Positions 29,644 to 42,900 of a stretch of DNA of 64,000 nucleotides are shown here, piece by piece. The notes beneath the pieces were generated by a model. The model did not search any database. It was not told where the DNA came from and was given only the letters and a program-made list of their open reading frames with translations. The position numbers and the translations under genes were made by a program. The first letter of the stretch is position 1; every line of letters begins with the position of its first letter. The stretch lies in assembly GCA_003864495.1 (NCBI GenBank), contig ML133461.1:1570468-1634467 (forward strand), in the 5' to 3' direction. The DNA comes from Nemopilema nomurai (Eukaryota > Cnidaria > Scyphozoa > Rhizostomeae > Rhizostomatidae).

Positions 29644-32600
29644 ATGGAGGAAAAAGATGAGCAGAAACTATTGCCGCGAAGTGATTACAACCCTGTTGAG
29701 GTATGTCGGCAAAACTACGAGTTTTATTTACTCAAGAAATACCGACCATTCTAAACATACCATAAAGCGTCTTCTGAAACTTTGTTCGAAAGTTTTATAA
29801 ACATCATGTCCTTCTATACACTGATATAAGAATTCATGCATATTGCATTGTTTTGTCGATAAAAAACTATTTTTTAACAAGATATTGTCCTTCTATCACC
29901 AACCCATTATTTATAAACATACTTTGATAGTTTAACGTAATTAAAATTAAACAGCAGATGATTGTGTGAGCATCATTGCACCGAAAAGTTCAACTTGCAT
30001 GTTGTCTTTAAAAAGCCAATTATGTATTTAGAGTAGCAGGTATTGATACTATGCAGATAAGATATATGCAGTTGGAGAGTAAAAATATCATGTTTACTCT
30101 GAGGGTTGTCACCCATATAACCAATGTCATGTTACTTGGGTTTTAAAAATATCTCTACCTCTCTTCGTATCATTGTACTTGAGCATTAAAGCTATTAGGA
30201 ATTAGATACAGGTTTGCAATTAACACAGAAGTTTGCACTTTGCCAAACATGTTAGTTTCTTAATTTCAGAAGTGTCAGAGTTTTAAGTTTATTTCATTTT
30301 TGTGAATTAGTGTAGGCTTAGAACTCAGAGCCCCTGTTCATTGTAAGGTGTTAGGTATTTGCAAGACAAGAAGGGTAAACATTTATTGTTAATGCTTTAC
30401 TTCACTCTAGACCCCAGAACCAAAGCCATGATCAATGAAATATTTCTCCCCTAGGGTACTATTTTAAAGGGATAAGGGAAGGAGCCTTTTAATTCAGTTG
30501 ATTTTTGTTTAACATAGTAATATTCAGCCCTGTTTCCTCATTTTGGCAGACAAGCCTTCTTTTTGGGCTAGACAAAATGCCATTGTGTTCAATTCTAATA
30601 ACTTTTTATGGTGATGAACTATTCTTACCAATCACATTGTTTAGTTTTTTCAATTTTTTTGATTACATTCAGTCCTCTAAGTTTTGTCATTTTAGGCAAA
30701 GTTTTGTGCTTGTCTCTTTTGGCTTGTTTTTCATGCCACTGAAGATGGTGACTTTGAAAATATTCCACCAGAGATCACTTGTCCAACAGAACGAGGCCTA
30801 GAGGTGTGTTAAGTATTCCATCTTTCCTACTGCACACTATTCAAAATAGGAAGTTGACCAACCCTTAAAGATTTGCCACTTATTTCTTATCTGATCAAGG
30901 GTTTACTGCAAACTTTATTTTTTGATAATTTATTTTGTGGTGAATTCTATACACATCACAGACGGAAATCTTAAGTAATTAAGCTTAGAAGTACAGAAAA
31001 CAGTGTCTAGAAGCTTATTTTTCTTAAATTTACTTTCCATTAGCTATTTTTTCATCCGATGGATAAAGTTCTTCAATTTCTCAATAAACCTTTGGTTCGC
31101 CCATTTTCAATATTTGTGAAATAATTTTTATCATAGAGCACGGTCAGGGCCGTCGAGAGACGGGCCGGGCCCCAGGGCTGGGACTGTCATGGGGCCCCAC
31201 CGTCGAAGGCTGCAAAAACCTTTTTTGGGTTACGCCCTTAGCAATGCAGTTAGATGGACTGTAAAAGGCATTAATTTTGAAATCAAGGCCCCCAGAAACA
31301 CTTGAATTTGTATTTTAAGGTCTTTAACAGAACATATAATTAGTGACTATATAAAATAAATCATTAAAACAAATCAGAGTTAATTTAATGTTTAAAAAAC
31401 TGCTTTTCTTGCTTTCCTCATGGCGAAATCCTTAATTACATTTGTAAAATCCATTTTTCTTGCTGTTTCACTCTCGATGCTTAAGACGGCCAAATCTGAA
31501 AGTCGTTGCTGAGTCATTGTGCTCCTCAAAAAGTTCTTTATTTGCTTGAGTTTGCTAAATGATCGCTCAGCCGAAGCAACGGTCACGGGCAGTGTGCAAA
31601 AAATTCTCAATGCTGTACACACGTTGAAAAAAATCTCATCAAGTTTAAATTGGCTTATGCTGTTTAATAACTGCAACGGATTCAACGATTTCTCTCCAAA
31701 ATTTGCCTTGTGGATTGACCTGATGTGGACCATTTCTTCTCTCAGTCCATCGAGGCAAATATCCACTTCATATTTACTGGCAAAGATGTCACAGGCCTGC
31801 AAAATTTCCTCTTCAGACATAATCAAGTACTCCCAAAGAAAGCTGAACGTGTGGTAAATGCGATTTGCAGCATCAAAGCGTGTTGTCAAACCTGAAATCA
31901 CGGAATCAACAATTGTATGGAATACATCACGCTTGAATGCCCTCGCTTCTCTGCTTTCGATTTCATCAGCCTCATCTCCACCTTCTTCGACATCTCTTTT
32001 GCTCTTGCGCGTTTTCGGAAATTCAGCCAAAATGTTTAGTGAATTTGCAACTAGCTTCGATTCATTCAAAATCATAGGCCATTGGCTGCGCAGTTCCTTA
32101 AGCTCGTCAATCAGGCTTCTTAAGTTTGAGACCTCAACATCGATCGTTGCTTCCCTTGCCTGAATTACTTGGTTTCTTTGGTCGATTGGGACAAGAACCT
32201 TCGACCACAAGGCAGACATCACTATGCATGTAAATGATGACACATACTTAATCGCGCCGTTGACTTCAATGGTTGTTTTCGGGGTAAGATTCAGCAACAG
32301 GAGATCTTCAAGGGCGTTCTTGATTCCTGGCAAATGGGCTGCAAATGGTCGGACGCTAGCAACGCGATCAGTCCATCTTGTACATGATAATCCATGTAGT
32401 GACGACCCAACATGGCTTAGTAAAATGTTCCATCTCTGTGGACTGCACGAGAAAAGGTTGTATATAGTTTGTACCATACCAAAAAATGTAACAGCTTCAG
32501 GACAGCATACGGCGGAATTGGTACCACAGAGATTCAACGAGTGGCAGGCACAGGGTGAGTACAGGCACAAAGGATTGACCGAATTCACATGCTGCTGAGC

Positions 32601-35600
32601 ACCATTATATCTCCCTGACATGTTGGCAGCATTATCATAGCCTTGGCCTCGACAGTCAGCAATAGGTATTCCGTACTTCTCCAAAGTCTTCAAAATTAAG
32701 TTAGCGATCTCGAGACCCGACTTCTTAAAACAGTCAACAAAGGCTAGAAATCTTTCTTGAACTGTGAAAATCTCACCGTCATTGGTAAGGTACCTAAGAA
32801 TGAAGGTAGTTTGCTCTGTGTGACTTGCATCTGGTGTGCCATCAACCATAATCGCAAAGTACTTTGAGACCTTGCGCTCTTCTAAAATATGATTTCTCAC
32901 TTGTGCAGCACAAATATTTATAAACTCATTTTGAGATTCTGGTGACAAATAGTGAGCCTGGAGTCTAGTCCCTTTCTCTTGTGCGGATTTCACTTTACCA
33001 ATGTGCTCTTGAAGAAGAGGATCGTAACGTGCAAGCAACTCTAAAATCCCAAGAAAGTTGCCGTTGTGCGTATCACCAATCTTCTCTGAATCCCCACGAA
33101 ACGCAAGCCCTCGCTCTCCAAGAAACATGACTACGTCAAGGATTCGTTGCAGTAACATTTTCCATCTTTCTGCTTCAGACAAAACACTTTTCTCCAATAA
33201 CAAATCTACATCAGCATCTGCTTCTAAGCGTCGTTGAAGCTCACGCCATGCCAAGTAACACTTGATGTGGGCATTGCCTCTCTCATGTTCTGGGAGTCTT
33301 TCCCACAATCTTTTCCAGCTGTCGTTCGCTCCCCAACCACAAGGAGAAGCCAATTTTGATTTTGAACCATTATCAATAGTGTGGCCAAACAACCTGCATG
33401 GCAAACAATAGAGTGCAGCCTTTGTAGGACTGAAAACAAGCCAGCTTCTTCTTACTAACTCCCCATTTTGCTGCTTCACATTTAGGACCGTTGTTGGAAA
33501 TTTGTGGCCGTCGCAATCTTTGGGAAACTCTGGAGGATGAGGCAAATTACCAGTTCTAACAACCTTTTCTAACTCCTTTATCGTTGGAAATCCGGTCAAT
33601 GTGCCGACATCAAAACTAAATGATCCACTATGGACAGTATCTTGATTTAATGACGAATCAGTAGTGCTTTCTCTACTTTCTGTGGTGTCATGGTCTACCG
33701 AAGCAGCCAAGCCGTCTGTGTCCTCTTCTTCTTCAGCAGTGCTTTGAACAGAGCTTTCGCCAGGTTTATTTAAAATTGAATCACCTTCATTGTCTCTTTT
33801 GTAAGCACCAACCTCAAACAATGTGCGAGAGGCTTTCTTTGTTTCTTTTTCTCGTATCTTTTTTTCCTGCCTTTTCTGAGCACCAGACTTGTGCCTGTAA
33901 GATGACATCGCAGGGGTTGGTTGGATCGTGATCCCGCTTAGTGATTTTGATGAAGACTTTTATAGCGTTTGGATTTGTCTTGGTTCTTCGCATGTGCTTT
34001 TTCTCTGGTGTACGCCGTGAATGGAAGATTTACTTTTACGTTTATAGGAAGTCCACACAAGCAATAACTAAAACATTTGACCTAAAAGTAGATGTATGTA
34101 AGTGCAATCGAATTTTTCGGCTTCCGGAGAAGTATATTATGATCGTCAGTGTTTTAATTATAAACCATAACAGGAAAAGGCCCTCATCATAGACCAGCTT
34201 GTTGATCGCTTGTTGAAAGATTAAATTTCGAATATCAATCGGGTCATGGGCCCACTCTGCCAATGCTGCTAATTGAAAACTCATAGCCAAAAATAAATAC
34301 CTTATTTTCTACGGGCCCCTCAAGGCCCCGGGCCCCCTGGTAACTACCCTGGCTACCCCCCCCTCTCGACGGTCCTGAGCACGGTGCTCTGTTTGTGATA
34401 TTACTTTGCTAACTTGGCATTCTACATTTTTACAAAGAAATTTTTCTTGTTTTCTAGGGAAAGTTTCAAGTGCGTCCACTTGTTGCTGAGTTCCTGTGCA
34501 ATGGCTCTGTTTACAAGAAAGTGTGCTCACAGTTTTTTGGTGAAGAAAGGAGGCTAGATTCTTTTTGGGACATTATACAAGAATTATCTAATGATGGATA
34601 CTATGTAATAGATAGCAGTGACGAAGCTGTAACAGAAAAGAGACTATCAGAGTTAACTGTATTTGATGTGGTATGTTTTGAAGCTCTTTGGTATCATTAT
34701 TTGGCATGGTATCTCTTTAATCAATATTATCTATGGATTTAAAAGTTTCAATCAAAAGCTCAAAAATTGATAGAAAATATTTTATATGAACATAAAGTAA
34801 ATTTTGTTTTTTCAGAATATTTTGTGACTGCTTGAGAATTCATATTTTGTATTTTCGACAATTTCTGTGCTAGTTGTCAATAACTGTCAAACATTACTTT
34901 TTCTGTTGACTCATTTTAGGATGCACATTTGGCACTAGTTGATGCAATTATGTCTGCACACACAAACAACTCAGTCAGCATCCAACAAATAGTCACTGCT
35001 GTTAGGTATTTTTTGGCTTCCTAATTGAATTTGCTTTTGTTATTATGAATTTTCCGCCATTATTTTGACACAGAGCAACCTATGGCTGGTTTGCCATGTG
35101 ACCCCTAGCACTGTATAATGGTATACTTTGAAAGAGACACATCAATGCTTATTTGTTTCAAAATTCTATCGGAGACCAATTATGAAGAATGTTACTTGTT
35201 TTTTACTTGCCCGAAAATTGAAAAATAAAGAAAATTGTTTTGCTTTTAACAACCCCAGAACACATCTCATATCATATTCAGATAGAATTTGCAACACATT
35301 TTTATGCCATCCAAGTTGCTTCAAGTTACTTAAAGCAGCAGAATTTGTTTCCCTTATAATTGATTGTTAATTGATTGTTTCACCCATTTGAATTCATGGC
35401 TGAATTAATCCAATGGGATTTTCCTATAAGATAGAAAAAGACTCTAATAAAAAATGCAAGTTATTTCCACTTCAGGTGCATCAGAAATGTAACATTAAGG
35501 TACCTATTTGATTGCTTTTGTTTATCTTTGCACAGTGCGTTTGCCAGCTACAGTGCTACCAAAGAACTTCCTTTTGACTTAGAAGATGCTCTACTGCTTT

Positions 35601-36925
35601 GGCTTAACAAGATAAATGCAACAAACTCAAGTAGGATGCAGAAAGGAAAGTCTGTGGAGACAAATGCAAGCCTTTCACCTAGGAGATTTAGGTTCAAGAA
35701 AGACCAAGTATCTGAAAAGCAAACAAATTTTTTTCCAAAACTTGATGATATTTCAAGTGATGTTGCTGATGGGAAGGCATTGCTTTCTCTAGTACACTTT
35801 TATTGCCCTGAAATTTTGGCACTTGAAAGTAAGTTCATAATATTTCATTTGTTTCCGGTATGAGAAGCCAATAGTTTATTCACAATATTGGGGTTGATAT
35901 GAGAGTCGTTTTTCTAGAAACCTAATGAAATTAACTGTTTCTCCTGAGAGAACATAAAATTATGATAAATGTAGCATGAAATTTGCCTGAGGAATGAATA
36001 TGGCAGGTGCATTGTCAATGGCCTGCTTCTAAAATAAATTCTAACAAGTTGACAATGAGAATTTTTTCTGGTTATCCTCTCATGCATTCTCTTCATTGTT
36101 GTTGTAAATATTGCTTTAAAATCCTGTTCGAGTAAATTGGTTTTACTTTTAGCTCAATTTTGTGGTATTTACGGGGATGTTTTTTCTAATTTCATTTTGT
36201 TTCTCTATTGAGGAATGAAACTTTTTTAAATGTAAACTGATAATTGAAAAACTTTGGCCATGGGGTTTACATAAGCACTATTGATATGGAAATATATTGC
36301 GAAGAGAGTTGTTTATATGTTATTGTGTGCAAATTATCCAATTGACCAGCTTTGTCTGTTGGGACCAAATGTTTATTGCTACATTCTACAGGCAAGCGAA
36401 ACGCATTGATACCTGCTGTAGATGAATATTTAACAAAGGGAAATACCAGTAACATGCCTCATACGATGGACCCTGTATTCGTGTTTTGTTGATTGCCTAT
36501 GGATTCTGTGTTTTATTATTTTTCTATTTTTCTTTTCATCCAGGCATTAAGCTATCAGATCCAACAAAGCAGGGTGATGCTGTTTACAATATCGAGCTGT
36601 TTCGGGAGCTGTGCGCACAACACATTTGCACCTCAGTGTTCGCGTTACGAACTGAAGATTTTATCTACAAGGCACCAGAGTTAAAGAACAATGTTATTGC
36701 TCTGCTTAGCGAGATGTTTATAAAACTTGAATTAGAGAAAGAAAGTGATATTAATGTAAATATACTAGAAAATGGAGATTTAAAAAGTATGCAAGAAGAG
36801 GTAGACACTTTTGGTTCACAGAGCAAGGATGCTGTAGTTGGTGTTGGTGGTGCGCCAGAAAGGAAAACAGGCACAACGCAGAGTTTTGTGCCAACAATCG
36901 AGAGGACAAGTGCAAATATAGAAAG
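29644..36925 (+). CDS. CAMSAP: CAMSAP calponin-homology (CH) domain exons
   Basis: Six exons. The short first exon (MEEKDEQKLLPRSDYNPVE) is followed by AKFCACLFWLVFHATEDGDF, matching the AKIRASLAWLV start of the CAMSAP domain. Later conserved stretches: RPLVAEFLCNGSVY, DAHLALVDAIMSAHT, ATKELPFDLEDALLLWLNKI, DGKALLSLVHFYCPE, NIELFRELCAQH and KAPELKNNVIALLSEMF. This is the non-actin-binding CH domain of the family. Intron 2 of this region carries an hAT transposon. Confidence 0.93.
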
Positions 36926-39900
36926 GTATGTGCTTTTGTTTATAGACGTATGTATATTGTAGCTTTGTTTGTTTTTCCCGGTGCTCAATACTTGCATGAA
37001 ACATGCAGCATTATAGGATAAAATTTCGCCCAGTTGTATAACATTATCGTACATGATTACATCTGTTAATTGTCATACACTTCAATACCTGCTATTCAGT
37101 TATGGTCCACAACAACTATCAGGTATCGTATTGCGCTATGAAATACGAAACCCAGTTGCTGCTTTCGTGTTTAGAACTTGATTTACTCTATCATTACTCT
37201 GTGAATAGAATTGGGTATGTCTCAAGTGAACGAGAGATTTCAAATCGTCCAAGCAGCAGCAGAGGTGACTTAGCTGACACTTATCCCCGAGATAAAGTCG
37301 ATATGTCCATCGAAGACCAGCTAGCAAAGTTGAAATCTTTTGGCTCTGCTGGCAGGGACGAACTGCGGAGAGACGCTGAGCAGGCAGTAGCGGGTCAGAG
37401 CAGCGCGGCAAAGCCGCAAAAGAGCCGCCAGCCCCTGTTATCGAAAAGATCGAAAAAGCAGTTGGCAGCCCTTGGAGACGACGATAGATGTCTTAGTGCA
37501 GAGGATCTAAGTGGTATGTTTATGCCTTATCCTTGGGGCTTTTCATTGACATCCATCGCAAATAATCCTCAGGAGCGGTCAAAGGGTATCCCTCTTATAC
37601 ACATTCAGAATTTCTGTGCTTAGAAAGGGAAATTGTCTGTAAAGTTAAGCAAATCTCCTCAGTAGGTCTAAAAAATTGTGTTTAGAGGAATAGGAGATTT
37701 GTGGATTTAGAAATAGGACAGTGTCCGTGTTGCTCTAAAACTTTCCTTGAAGACTCTAAGCATGCTTTTTTAAGTTGCTTGACACTTTCTGTTTGACTAG
37801 CCTCGTTTGAGGACTGGTATGTTTTCAGTGGTGAAGATAACTCCGATATCATTCAGAAATTCTATTTTGTCATCATATTTCAAACAAGTGCTTTTTTGCA
37901 ACAGGCTTTCAAATTAGGTAGCTGTGCTCCCTCTTTCGCGTCAGAATAACCTACATATGTCGACCCTCTGTCTCGTACTTGTTATATAGCTACTCGCGAA
38001 AGTAATAATGTCCATTTCTACGGTCTCTGATTCAAATAATCATTTTCGATTGTACTCGCTCTATCAGTGCTATACTGCATAAATAACCATCCCAAGCTCC
38101 ACCTTTAAGACAGCTGCGCAGCAGCAATGAAGTCAGACTTCATAAAATTTCGTTGCGCGGAATTGAAATAGCATCTAATATCCGAAACCGCCTCGAAGCA
38201 TTGTCATGTATACTTGTTTTTCAATTTCATTTATGCCCGAAATCGTTACAATGGATTACGCAGTTGTTCCCACAATGTGAAGTTCTAGAGATAATTACTT
38301 CATTATCAGCATTGTAGTGGCTTGAGCTGATCATTTTTCATTAGTTATTATTCATGTAGAAGACGAGGACCTGTTCTGCGCTACTATCTGCATGCTGTAG
38401 TTAACTTACACTAAACTGGCTTGTTAATTATTAACGTCAGAGAATAATCCCTCTGTAAGCTGTGTCTGGCTGTGTTTCTAAGATTGTCACAAGGCTGAGA
38501 TAGTCTGTTCTGTGTTCACGTACCACCGTGTTTACCTCTGGCCTAGCCAGATCGCCTTCTGCAGTTGCGATTGCTTCGAAGGCCGCTTTAGATATGTTGT
38601 TGTGTCTGGAGTTCTATCTGGAAGAAGATGACTTTTATAAGAACAAGGATCTGCAGGATACAGTGCTGGAACTCTTTAAGACGGTCAAATGGTTTCGAAT
38701 GGTCAGGGCAGACCAAGTTGTCAACGGTATTACGCGCTTTTTATTTGACGTTATCCATAGAATTTGATTCAAACGCTTAGTATTCTTGACTTGTCCGACC
38801 TAGAAATAGTTATTAAAACTTGAGTTACCTGACGAGGCTTTCCTGTAAAACTTTCCTAGGGAGTAAAACTGCTTGTGGTAAAAAATGTTTGCGGAAATAT
38901 TTTTATTGGATAAAGCAGTACCTGTTGGTTGCTAACAGACTGAGTGATTGTCTTTTGTACAAGTTAGATTCTTGTGAGAAATGACTCGCTGTTTGTGAAC
39001 TTGTACATGCCTTTAGAAAGTTGCCCAACTGCGTGGTTTTTGCATTGAACCTGGCAGTGAAAAATCCAATGTGTAAAAGGAAAGTTTAAAATGACTGGAT
39101 TTTTAATGTATGTAATATTCTGTCATTTCACAAATTGTCAGAGGCACGTCATTTACAAAGTTTTAAAATTTTGAAAGAATGTCTTACTTCGGGTTTTCAT
39201 TTGATATATGCCTCATTGGCAACATGTGGCTAGTAATCATTAATTCCTCTGCGTCACTTTCTGATTGCGAAGGAGCTCATCATCCTAATGGCCCTAAATA
39301 GTGACCTTTACGCCCAGCAGTTGGGAAAGGTTTCCTCAAAGTAGATAATCTAAACTATGATGTGTTTTTGTTCATTCTTGTATTGTGACTTATCCTTTAC
39401 ATATTTTAATTATATATTTACAAATTTATCTCCAAAGCTAATACAGGTTTTGATCATTCTCATTGTAACTATTGCTTGAGTATATCCATGGGATTTTGAT
39501 GTATACAAAGCCAGCATAATGTATGTTCGGTAGTACGTTTCTCTATTTTGTTGTTTGGTTGATAGAAACTACCCAGCCAAGCAGGAACTGCTCTGTTTTT
39601 TAAGCCAGGGCGAGTTTAGCTTATGTATGTCACCAACTTCTCAGAAATCCGGCTGTGGTTGGCTTATCTCTCCAACAGACATTCAGATTTGCTTCTGAGC
39701 ATACGAATGATATTCTCCTTTGATTGTCTGGAAATTCCTACCAGTCACTAAACGTACTCTGATCCCAGCGAAATTCAATAGCACTTTCCTGTTCTCGACT
39801 GCACACTTACAAGCTCATTCCTGATCTTCAGTCGATTAAACTTTTATTTGTTCAGTCATCGTGTCTTGTGTGGTAAACACCACATCAGTATCATTAAATT

Positions 39901-42900
39901 TAATTGATTGTCTTTTTGGTGAAATGTTTCTAGGTAAAAATTACTGTACGGAATCAGTTTGCAAAATTTTCATTATGTCTTTTGAAGGGGGTTTTCCTTA
40001 CTGTTTTGCAATATTTTCCCAGCACTTTTTGGCCTACTTATTCTCACATTTTCTTATGGTTAATTTCTCCATTTGCCAGGTATGCAGCTGGTTGATTTCG
40101 ACCTGAAGAGATCCCACTCTCTGACGTCAGTTGTAGGCAAGGCGAATTTTTCTGTGGATCCAGGCAAATCCGTCAGAGCATGGGAAGGGGGCAAGAAAGT
40201 CGACGATTCAAGCAAGTTGAAAAGTCAGAAGATATCTCTCGAATTCAAGTTCGTAATTTCTTTCACACATTTCTGCCTAGTGTATTTATCAGTGTAAATG
40301 ATACAGCATGATAGGTTGACCAAGTTCAAACTTTAGAAAGTACTAGACAACATGTCTGGTTTTGTGTTGCGAAGTAAAACACAAGGGCGATTTTCGCTTG
40401 AAAGGTTTATATGCAGTGATGTTTTTTATCGTTTTCTGGCTTTTCATGGATGCTGATGTTTTTAGGAGTGCATGAAACATATCAATGATGCTAAGTGTTT
40501 CAAAAAACACATATTTAGTCACGTTGGAAATTTTTTTCCTTGCCTGACACATACTTCCGTTTCCTAACTGCAAACATTTTTTGCTTAGGCCAGAACCTAC
40601 TCCATATCGCAGGCAACACCTCAGTGGCTCTGTGCAAGGGTCAGCAAAGCACGATGTTAGTGATGACGTCATTCGTCCCAGCTCCCAACGCAGTGCCACA
40701 GGGTTAAATGCAACCAAACATAATAGCGTTTTGGTGGATAAAACTCCCATGGAAGATACAGTTGGAAAAGCTAGTGACTTTGTGAGCTCACTTAACGGCT
40801 CTTCTAGTGATCCTGAAGAAGTCGGAGATTTGAGTGACAGGCTGCTCGGACGCACAACGGAAATAGCCGATGCGGGTCTTCAGGGTGATTTCGTTGAGCC
40901 CCAACTTGAGGAGGACGATTATTTACTTGGCACCAAATTTGGACAACCAGTTGTCAATCAAGCAGAGCTTGCTATTAAGCACGCTTCCCCTCGACCGAAC
41001 AAACTGATCGGAATTTGCCATAATGACGTCATCACGCACAATGACATTTTGGGAGACACGAGACAAGAGGACCACGACGATGACCTCTCGACCATTGCCG
41101 AAACCAGTGAGCCGTCCACACCGACCGTTTACTCGTTCGATACTCGCAGGTCATTCGGGGATTCCTCAGACTCGCGCACCGTCGAGAGTGATTCCCCCAG
41201 GATGTCTTTAAGTGACTCCCAGTTTTCACCCACCATCCCTAGCGGTGACATCACGCCTCTTAATAGTGTAACAGACATGGAATTGTCTTTGGGTGTGAGC
41301 CATGAAGTCCTTGGCAATGGTGAAGGCCAGTCTAGTGTAGACATGCATCGTTCAGCTGACAGTGCACGTCAGGCCAATCAGAGACAGGTGTTTGTACACT
41401 CTGAGAGACAGCACCCTAACCATCACGGTGATCAGCACCTTCTGGAGGCTTCAGACTTGGTCCCAGCTGCCAGCTATACCATCATGAGTTCGGATATGTC
41501 TCTAGAAACGGCGAAGGCGGCAGGATTACCCATAATTAGTGACGAAGATAATCTTGTCGCTAACAGCATACGGTCATCCTTGAGCAACAGAGATGAAGAA
41601 GAACTATATAAAAATTTGAATGGTGAAATTCAAGACATAGATTACAGTGTAGATACTGTAAGGCCTAGTCGTGACTATAGTAAGAGCTCTTGTGAACACA
41701 CGAAGACGTTTTTGATTCAGGGCAAAGATGAGGTAAAAGTGAAGGAAAAGCATGCTCACCCTGTAATCGAAAGAGGTGATAATAACAATGCAAGAAAGTT
41801 AGTAAAGGAGGTTACAAAGGATTCTGTTACGAACGAGGAGAGTAATACTGATGGGATAACTATACCAGGTTTTAAGGACCGCTCTTATCCTCGTGTTGAA
41901 AACGAGGCATTGGGCAGTACTTCGAACTTAAGCCATAATGGTAGGGATGTGGATTTGTCTGAAGAAAGTATTGGGAATGAAAGCGATCTGATCACTGACA
42001 AATTGTCTGATTTTACAAGTGAAGTGGTATCAAAAAGTGCAACAATGCAAAAAACTGAGTCGTTCAGTCAAGATCCTTTATGCGATATTTCAGAGGTATA
42101 TTACTAGTATTTTATTGTTATTTATCACTAAGACTCTGTGATGGTGTGCTTATCGATTCTTCAGTATGCTTCACGACATGACAATATGCCACACGACACA
42201 ACACTATTCCACATGACACAACGCTACATGACACTACACTACACAACACTATCCAACACAGCAGTATGCTACACGACACGACAATATGCCACACGACACA
42301 ACACGACGCTACATGACACTACACTACACAACACTATCCAACACTGCAGTATACCACATGACACGACAATATGCCACACGACACGACACTACGCTACATG
42401 ACACTACATTACACAACACTACCCAACACTGCAGTATGCTACATGACACGACAATATGCCACACGACACGACACTACGCTACATGACACTACATTACACA
42501 ACACTACCCAACACTGCAGTATGCTACACGACATGACAATATGCCACACGACATGACAATATGCCACATGACACAGCACTACATAACACTACCCAACACA
42601 ACAACGTAACACTATGCTATACGACACAATACTTAAGCACACTACACTACACCATATTTTATTGCACCATGCAAGACACTTCTTTACTACTTCATGCTAC
42701 TCGCACTGTACATCCCTACCGCACGCACCGCTTGGATAAAAGCAAAGCTACGGAAATATTCCTTGAGAACTATATATTTTGACAACTATCCTTGAACTAG
42801 TTATTTTGAACTCCCCTGCCATCTTAAACTTTCTCATTTTAGGACCATGCTGAAGATTCGAAAAACAGTGTTACAGAACACGCATCTGTCTCGTCAAGTG

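Noticed and set aside
31519..32598. Plus-strand ORFs of 101-124 codons opposite the transposase
   Set aside because: Antisense shadows of the intact 838-codon hAT transposase.
34309..34530. Minus ORF at the right end of the hAT element
   Set aside because: It crosses the transposon end, the target duplication and a CAMSAP exon, so it is fortuitous.
42138..42782. Thr/His/Asp-rich repeat ORFs
   Set aside because: Readings of an 85-bp intronic minisatellite; all three frames are open in part.
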